Assembly: GCF_025836975.1 (NCBI RefSeq)
Contig: NZ_CP107548.1
Span: 3,162,001-3,226,000, forward strand
Source: Pollutimonas sp. M17
GTDB lineage: Bacteria; Pseudomonadota; Gammaproteobacteria; Burkholderiales; Burkholderiaceae_B
Length of the DNA stretch: 64,000 nt
Direction of reading: 5' to 3'
The notes under the pieces were generated by a model. It searched no databases. It was not told the DNA's origin and saw only the letters and a program-made list of their open reading frames with translations. Positions 58,918 to 64,000 of this stretch are shown piece after piece. A program made the translations under genes and the position numbers. Each line of letters begins with the position of its first letter. The stretch's first letter is position 1.

Positions 58918-59727
58918 CTAGGCGTGATCTTCAGTAAAGCCGTCAGGCACATCGCCGTCGTAGACATAGCTGCGTGTCGCCTGATACGACAGGGCGAAGC
59001 CGATGGGCTTCCGGAATTCTTCGGTCAGATGGCCGATAAGGCCGGCGGTGCGCGCAAGAATAGGCACGCCTCTCAGGGCGGTGATCGGAAAGCCCACGCC
59101 CAGCAGAACCGCAGGGATGGCCGCCGAGACATTGAGCATCAGATTCTTGCCCACGACGTCCGGGATCACTTTCTCGACCGCATCGGCGATTCGCACATAG
59201 GTCATGTCGGCGCCGGCCTTCTCGGCCACATTGAAGAGCGCGGTCACCCTGGGATCGCGCTGTTTATGCAGGGGATGGCCGTAGCCTGGAATGGCCCGCC
59301 CGGCGCCGCGGTATTCGCCGACCACGTGTCGGGCGGCAGCTCCGTAGTCCCGCCCTTCACCGGCGCGCACGCGGATCTCTTCGAGCAATATTCCGCAGGT
59401 TTCAGAAGCGCCCAGGATGACCGATCCGCAGCCCAGGATGCCCGCCGCCACCGCGCCCTGCAGGGCATCGGGCGCCGCGGCCAATGTCATGCGGCTGGCC
59501 TGTACGCTGGGCACCAGGCCGTGCTCCGCGATAGCGACCAGCGTGGCGTTCAGCACGGCAGTGGCGGCCGGTGTCGGTTCCTGCCCGGCGACCAGCAGGT
59601 AAAAATAATCCGTAAAGGACATCTTTCCGATGAGTTCCTGCGCCAGGTCTTTGCCCCGAACCACGATGGTTTCCGAATTGGAAGTGCATATGGCCGAGCG
59701 GGGAATGGTTTCTTTACCTATTTTCAT
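58918..59727 (-). CDS. citrate-synthase-superfamily protein, citryl-CoA-lyase-like
   Basis: 269 aa from the ATG at 59725-59727, the size of stand-alone citryl-CoA lyase and much shorter than citrate synthase. H69 in AEHGLVPSVQASR and H151 in GYGHPLHKQRDPR match the two histidines kept in citryl-CoA lyase and ATP-citrate lyase. PILARTAGLIGHLTEE is the conserved C-terminal helix. The catalytic aspartate of LNVD is here serine (S201 in LNVSAAIPAV), and the citrate-synthase HGGA site reads ILGA. A C-C lyase or synthase acting on a CoA ester made by the neighbouring CoA-transferase is the best guess, with changed mechanism or substrate. Confidence 0.83.
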   Translation of the reverse strand: MKIGKETIPRSAICTSNSETIVVRGKDLAQELIGKMSFTDYFYLLVAGQEPTPAATAVLNATLVAIAEHGLVPSVQASRMTLAAAPDALQGAVAAGILGCGSVILGASETCGILLEEIRVRAGEGRDYGAAARHVVGEYRGAGRAIPGYGHPLHKQRDPRVTALFNVAEKAGADMTYVRIADAVEKVIPDVVGKNLMLNVSAAIPAVLLGVGFPITALRGVPILARTAGLIGHLTEEFRKPIGFALSYQATRSYVYDGDVPDGFTEDHA

Positions 59728-59844
59728 ATCGTTCCAATAGAGTGATCGCGCCGCGCCGTGCTGCCGCACTGTTCCAGCGGGACGCCTGTGAGGGAAAGTC
59801 GTGATTCAAAACAATCTTTGGTGCCGATCGGCAAGAAAGCCGGA

Positions 59845-60909
59845 TCAGGCAGGCCGCGCCCCCTCGAATGCGCGTTGCAGCAAAGCGCGTATGCCGTCGC
59901 GGTCGATGGGCCGGGGGTTCCAGTACGGTTTTGACGACGCGATATCCGCCGCCCGGTCAAGATCCGTTTCGCGCATGCCGATGTCGCGCAGGGCCAATGG
60001 CGCGCCCAGCTCTTGCGCAAGGTCGTGCAAAGCCTCGGCGGCGGGCAGGCCGGGCCGGTCGAGCGCACGCGAAATGCGCTGCATCGCGGGCGAAGCCGCA
60101 GCCGCGTTATACGCCATGGCATGCGGAAGCACGACGGAATGCGTCTGTGCGTGTGGCAGATCGAAACTGCCGCCCAGGGTATGGCACAGCTTGTGATGCA
60201 ATGCCATGCCCGCGCCTCCAAGGACGGTGCCGCAAAGCCAGGCTCCGTACAGGGACTCGCTTCGGGCGCCGGCATCGTCCCCCCGCCGCGTCAGCCGGCG
60301 CAGTCCGCCGGCCATGGCGCGGATGCCTTCTTCCGCCATCAATGCCAGCACAGGGTTGCCATCCCGGGCATACAAGCCCTCCGCGGCGTGGGCCATGGCG
60401 TTCAGGCCGCTTGCCACGGAGATGCCCAAGGGCAATTTCAGGGTGAGCGCCGGGTCGTAGATGACCGTGCGCGGCAACACACGGTCATCTTTGCCGGTTT
60501 TCTTCTGGCCGTCCTCGGTCACTCCGTAAATGGACGTCATTTCAGACCCGGAGTATGTGGTCGGCACCGCCAGTATGGGCAAGGCGCTTTCCAGAGCGAG
60601 CGCCTTGGCCAGGCCTATTGTGGAACCGCCTCCGATCGCCACGATACAGTCGGCCTCCATCTGCCTTGCCGCTATCCCGGCGTCCTGCACGGTGGCCAGA
60701 GGCACATGCATGGCCGCCTTGTCGTAGATGCCTGCGCCGCGCTGCGCAAGCGCATCGAGCGCCCGCTGAGCCAGCGCGCGCTGGCGCGGCGTGCACAGCA
60801 CCAGCGCTTTGCCAGCGCCAAGCAGGCCCGCCTCGGCGTTCAGCCTGCTCCATGCATCCACGCCGAATACCACGCGCACGGACTGCGCCGTATACACGAA
60901 CTCTTGCAT
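59845..60909 (-). CDS. iron-type alcohol dehydrogenase family, maleylacetate-reductase-like
   Basis: 354 aa from the ATG at 60907-60909. NAD(P) site GGGSTIGLAKALAL at 93-106; TTYSGSEMTSIYGVTEDG and ASGLNAMAHAAEGLYA are diagnostic of maleylacetate reductases (asparagine at 170 where other iron-type alcohol dehydrogenases have aspartate). Such enzymes reduce maleylacetate to 3-oxoadipate late in chloro- or hydroxy-aromatic breakdown. No ring-cleavage gene is present in the window, so the acid may come directly from outside via the Bug system. Second gene of the operon. Confidence 0.87.
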   Translation of the reverse strand: MQEFVYTAQSVRVVFGVDAWSRLNAEAGLLGAGKALVLCTPRQRALAQRALDALAQRGAGIYDKAAMHVPLATVQDAGIAARQMEADCIVAIGGGSTIGLAKALALESALPILAVPTTYSGSEMTSIYGVTEDGQKKTGKDDRVLPRTVIYDPALTLKLPLGISVASGLNAMAHAAEGLYARDGNPVLALMAEEGIRAMAGGLRRLTRRGDDAGARSESLYGAWLCGTVLGGAGMALHHKLCHTLGGSFDLPHAQTHSVVLPHAMAYNAAAASPAMQRISRALDRPGLPAAEALHDLAQELGAPLALRDIGMRETDLDRAADIASSKPYWNPRPIDRDGIRALLQRAFEGARPA

Positions 60910-60997
60910 CGCTTCACCTTCGAGGCGATCCGTGCGGGCCCTGAGGCACATGCATCCGCCCTGCCCGCCCACTGACCGCCCAGTCTCTATCGGCCTG

Positions 60998-62002
60998 TTA
61001 GTTGACCTTGGCGCCCGATTTCCTGACCAGTTCGGCCCACTTCTGGATTTCGATTTTCTCGAACTTTGCCAGATCCTTGGTGGCTTCGCCGCCCGGCTCC
61101 ACGCCCTGGGCCTTCAGCTTGGCGGCCAGCTCCGGATCGGCCAGTGCGACTTCAGCGGCCTTTTTCAGCTTGGCCATGACGGGCTCGGGCGTTCCGGCGG
61201 GCGCGTACATCATGAACCAGGCCACCAGGTCGAAATCGCTGTTGGTCTGATCCGCGATGCTGGCGACGTCGGGCGCGGCAATGCTGCGCTTATTGCTGGA
61301 CACGCCGATGGCCCGAAGCTTCCCGGCCTTGACGTGGGGCAAGACCGCTGCGGGATGATAGAACATGAACTGCACCTCTCCGGACATCACGTCCTGCAGG
61401 GCCATGCTGCCCTCCTTGTAGGGGACGTGCACCATTTCTCCGCCCAGCCTGTCTTTCAGCAACTCGCCCGCAAGGTGGCCGGATGTACCGCTGCCGGCCG
61501 ATGAGAAGGTGATGCCCGGCGGCTTTGCCGCAGCCGTGCCAAGATCTTTTACCGAATGATAGGGCGAGTTGCCGCTGACCACCAGAATGGTGGGCGTTTG
61601 GCCGACGAAGGCGATGGGCTCGAAATCGGTCTCGGGATCGTAGCCGCGCTTGGAATACAGTTCCTTGTTGATTGCATGCGTTCCGACCGTGCCCATGACG
61701 ATGGTGTATCCGTCCGGCGCGCTGCGCCCGACTTGGGCAGTGCCTATCGTGCCGCCCGCGCCCGCCCGGTTGTCGATAACGATGGACTGGCCGAGCTCCT
61801 GCGCCATTCTCTCGGAAATCAGGCGGGAAATCGTGTCGGTCGTGGTTCCGGGCCCGAACGGCACCACCATGCGCACCGCTTTGGACGGATAGTCCGAAGA
61901 CTGCGCCGGCGCGGCCATAAACGCCAAAGGGGCCGCAATGAGCGCAGCCGCCAGACGATGCCATGCATGCCTGCTCGAGGCTTTTTCCATAGGTAAATTC
62001 AT
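60998..62002 (-). CDS. Bug/TctC-family periplasmic receptor
   Basis: 334 aa; ATG at 62000-62002 behind AGGGAGGGA, with a later in-frame ATG five codons on. Sec signal ending near AQS/SD. Landmarks: VPFGPGTTTDTISRLI, IDNRAGAGGTIG, PDGYT, HVPYKEGS and LRAIGV. First gene of the four-gene leftward operon, divergent from a CynR-like LysR. Confidence 0.94.
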   Translation of the reverse strand: MNLPMEKASSRHAWHRLAAALIAAPLAFMAAPAQSSDYPSKAVRMVVPFGPGTTTDTISRLISERMAQELGQSIVIDNRAGAGGTIGTAQVGRSAPDGYTIVMGTVGTHAINKELYSKRGYDPETDFEPIAFVGQTPTILVVSGNSPYHSVKDLGTAAAKPPGITFSSAGSGTSGHLAGELLKDRLGGEMVHVPYKEGSMALQDVMSGEVQFMFYHPAAVLPHVKAGKLRAIGVSSNKRSIAAPDVASIADQTNSDFDLVAWFMMYAPAGTPEPVMAKLKKAAEVALADPELAAKLKAQGVEPGGEATKDLAKFEKIEIQKWAELVRKSGAKVN

Positions 62003-62118
62003 GATTGTCCCTCCCTGTTGAACACGTCACTTCATTTTTGAATTGGTATGGAGCTTGATGCGGGTATCAGTCTATATGCCTCTTCGAAAAGATAGAAATG
62101 ATTGATTTCGTCCGTTAT

Positions 62119-62135
62119 CATCGATGCTATCGATG
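62119..62135. promoter_or_regulatory. dyad in front of LysR at 62150
   Basis: CATCGAT (62119-62125) and ATCGATG (62129-62135) form a perfect 7-bp inverted repeat with 3-bp centre, 14 bp before the LysR ATG. Typical place for autoregulation and for control of the divergent Bug operon. Confidence 0.45.
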
Positions 62136-62149
62136 GATATGGGCATACT

Positions 62150-63055
62150 ATGGAACTCAGGCACCTACGGTATTTCATCGCGCTGGCGGGTTCGTTGAAT
62201 TTCACGCGGGCCGCCGAACGCGTACACGTGACGCAGTCCACGCTGTCGCATCAGATACGCCAGCTGGAAGAAGAATTGGGCCAACGGCTATTCGACCGCA
62301 AGGGCAAACGCGTTGTTTTGACCGAAGCCGGCGAGTCTTTCCTGGCCTATGCCACCCGTGCCCTGGCCGTCATAGACCAAGGCCTTAGCGAGCTAAAGCA
62401 AACTGTCATCCCCATGACGGGAACGGTGCGCATAGGGACCACCCACACCTTCAACCTGGGTTTCCTTCCCGATTGCATAGCACTTTTTCTCAAGCATAAC
62501 CCTACGGTCAAGGTTGTAATCGAAGAGCTTTCGGGAGACGCCATTACGGAAGGCCTGAAGGAGGAGCAACTGGACGTGGGCATTGCCTATCGGCCCGAGC
62601 AACAGAAAGAAATAAGGTTTGAACCCTTGTTCAACGAAGAACTTGCCTTGGTGGTTGGGCACACGCATCCGCTCGCCAAACGCAAGCGCCTGCGAATCGC
62701 CGAACTTCATCGTGAATCGCTGGTCTTGCTGCCGCCCAGCTTTTCGACTCGCCGCCTGCTTGACGAGTGTTTCAGCGCGGCCGGCGCCGAGCCCAATGTT
62801 ATCGCCGAGATGAATACCATCCCAGCCATGCTGGGGTTGCTGGCTCGCGAAAACGTAGGCACCATCGCCGCCCCCAGCGCGGTTGCCGAACACAGCAAGC
62901 CGTGGCGCATCATTCCACTGGAAGGCCCCACCCCCATCCGCACGCATGGATTGTTGTTCATGGACAAGCATGCTCAAACGCCCGCCAGCATGGCTTTCAT
63001 CACCCTTATCCGCAAGCAGGCCATGGCCGGAAAGCGCGGCGCTACGCCCGCATAA
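62150..63055 (+). CDS. LysR-type transcriptional regulator, CynR-like
   Basis: 301 aa from the ATG at 62150 (MELRHLRYFIALAGSLNFTR); the earlier ATG at 62102 adds residues without LysR character. HTH text AAERVHVTQSTLSHQIRQLE. Effector domain (VRIGTTHTFNLGFLPDCIAL, LDVGIAYRP) is of the CynR type. Divergent from the Bug/reductase/lyase/CoA-transferase operon, its probable target. Confidence 0.93.
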   Translation: MELRHLRYFIALAGSLNFTRAAERVHVTQSTLSHQIRQLEEELGQRLFDRKGKRVVLTEAGESFLAYATRALAVIDQGLSELKQTVIPMTGTVRIGTTHTFNLGFLPDCIALFLKHNPTVKVVIEELSGDAITEGLKEEQLDVGIAYRPEQQKEIRFEPLFNEELALVVGHTHPLAKRKRLRIAELHRESLVLLPPSFSTRRLLDECFSAAGAEPNVIAEMNTIPAMLGLLARENVGTIAAPSAVAEHSKPWRIIPLEGPTPIRTHGLLFMDKHAQTPASMAFITLIRKQAMAGKRGATPA

Positions 63056-63107
63056 AGAAAGCCGCCGGGCTGTCATGAAGACCTGCATGTACGATCAGGG
63101 CTGATCC

Positions 63108-64000
63108 TCACAAAGCAGCCGGACGCCCCCGCAGCGCGCTTTGCCCCCAGCGAAGCATGCCTGCGATTGCCGCCATCGCCCAGGCCAACGGCCCCAGGGC
63201 AAATCGCAGCAACAGCATCAGGGGAAGCAGTACCAGGAACCAGCCCACGACCTGCACCAGGCCGGGCGGCAGGCCGAATTTTTCAGCGACACTTCCGAGC
63301 ATGGAATTGATCACACTGGGATGCCGGATGGCAATATAGGCCAGCACAGCCGGCGCCCCATACTTGAGCAGCCGCGTGCCGATCGCGCTTGTTCGCCACA
63401 AGCCGGATCCAAGCGCCGCCGAGCGCTGGGAGAATGTCAGGGAACGGCCGCCTGAAGCACCGGCCCTGCCCATGCGCAGCACTTTCAGCGCACCCACGCC
63501 AATCGCCACATCGAGCGCCGCCCACCCCAGGTCGCCGGCAACAATCGTTTCTTCACGGCGAAGCTTGGTCTCCAGCCCTTTCAGTCCCCCCGCAAAAAAA
63601 CCATTGATACCTTCAAGCACGCGTTCCGTCTGTATCCAGCTTACTTCCCCCTTGGGGCTTATGACGAACTGGCCCAGGAAATCGTAGCCTTCCGTCTTGA
63701 TGAATTGAACGGCATACCAGCCCCGGTCTTCACTGGACAGAGTCCCGTTGGGGCTTGCTTGGGCAGGTTCGCCATTGCTCCACAGCCGCCTGACGGCATC
63801 CAGGGCGGACCGGGCTGACTCGCTCATGCCGCGCATCAATTCCAGGGTGAAGACTTCATGGGTCAGAAAATAATGAATGGGCAGGACGACGTCTTCGCCG
63901 TACTTGCGAAGTATCGTTTGAAAGTCCTGGCTGTCCCCGAACGTCATGAATATGGGCCTGGCCATCTCCGGATAGCGCTGCAAAGCCAGCCTGGCCTTGG
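63108..64000 (-). CDS. unknown membrane-associated protein (N-terminus beyond window)
   Basis: The frame stays open to the right edge, so the start is outside; about 297 codons are visible. I do not recognise the family. The first part is soluble-looking, with EDVVLPIHYFLTHEVFTLEL and RGWYAVQFIKTEGYDFLGQF. The last 100 residues hold about three hydrophobic segments (APAVLAYIAI, GLVQVVGWFLVLLPLMLLLR, LAWAMAAIAGMLRWG). Likely a membrane-anchored protein with its large domain on one side. No relation to the neighbouring operon is evident; it converges on LysR. Confidence 0.7.
   Translation of the reverse strand, partial: KARLALQRYPEMARPIFMTFGDSQDFQTILRKYGEDVVLPIHYFLTHEVFTLELMRGMSESARSALDAVRRLWSNGEPAQASPNGTLSSEDRGWYAVQFIKTEGYDFLGQFVISPKGEVSWIQTERVLEGINGFFAGGLKGLETKLRREETIVAGDLGWAALDVAIGVGALKVLRMGRAGASGGRSLTFSQRSAALGSGLWRTSAIGTRLLKYGAPAVLAYIAIRHPSVINSMLGSVAEKFGLPPGLVQVVGWFLVLLPLMLLLRFALGPLAWAMAAIAGMLRWGQSALRGRPAAL

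Noticed and set aside
57668-59727. Itaconate degradation genes (ict/ich/ccl)
   Set aside because: The lyase-like protein is of the citrate synthase fold, not the CitE-type citramalyl-CoA lyase, and no itaconyl-CoA hydratase is present in the operon.

Overview
The window looks like a catabolic and transport region from the chromosome of a high-G+C betaproteobacterium, most likely of the Alcaligenaceae (Bordetella/Achromobacter/Pusillimonas type). The basis is the count of nine periplasmic receptors of the Bug (TctC-like) family, nine LysR-type regulators, two TRAP transporters and two complete ABC importers among enzymes for organic-acid and CoA-thioester chemistry. The genus is an inference; no rRNA, tRNA, IS element, phage gene or CRISPR array was seen. 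The first 6.7 kb look less G+C-rich than the rest, and a decayed MFS transporter remnant (6713-7050) sits at that boundary.

Layout. 1-6340: truncated Bug receptor, D-cysteine-desulfhydrase-like PLP enzyme, two paralogous LysR genes, an SMP-30 lactonase and an orphan peptide-type ABC receptor. 7056-15651: LysR/enolase-superfamily/Bug, then Bug/L-threonate-dehydrogenase-like/LysR, then amidase/Bug. 15905-20596: lytic transglycosylase, LysR, and a Bug/CoA-transferase/crotonase operon. 20653-24675: LysR, Bug and an unusual swivel-first one-chain aconitase-family dehydratase. 24718-32763: beta-lactamase-fold lipoprotein, then an operon of CMD protein, beta-hydroxyacid dehydrogenase, taurine/sulfonate-type ABC importer and MmgE/PrpD protein, with a second MmgE/PrpD gene diverging. 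32767-42351: TRAP transporter with fused DctQM, GntR regulator, metallo-beta-lactamase-fold hydrolase, two SDRs around a beta-hydroxyacid dehydrogenase, Bug, and a methylisocitrate-lyase-like enzyme. 42527-47094: polar amino-acid ABC importer with a cystathionine-beta-lyase-like enzyme and LysR. 47120-53065: three-gene TRAP transporter diverging from LacI regulator, D-2-hydroxyacid dehydrogenase and LigI-like amidohydrolase. 53107-57636: Bug and M20 deacylase diverging from an SHMT-like PLP enzyme and LysR. 57668-63055: Bug, maleylacetate-reductase-like enzyme, citryl-CoA-lyase-like enzyme and CoA-transferase, with a divergent LysR. 63108-64000: truncated unknown membrane protein.

The recurring plan is one regulator, one high-affinity receptor and a short set of enzymes, each set probably for one scavenged acid. 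None of the Bug receptors has TctA/TctB membrane genes here, so they must share a membrane part encoded elsewhere or act as sensors. The best candidates for undescribed biochemistry are the CoA-transferase/citryl-CoA-lyase/maleylacetate-reductase operon (57668-62002), the swivel-first aconitase with its own Bug receptor (20653-23627), and the Bug/M20/SHMT-like set (53107-56709). Several enzymes lack a residue that is catalytic in the family archetype (citryl-CoA-lyase-like Asp to Ser, crotonase glutamates, D-2-hydroxyacid dehydrogenase Glu, LigI-like Asp to Asn), so copied annotations may be wrong for them. Substrates cannot be read from the sequence.
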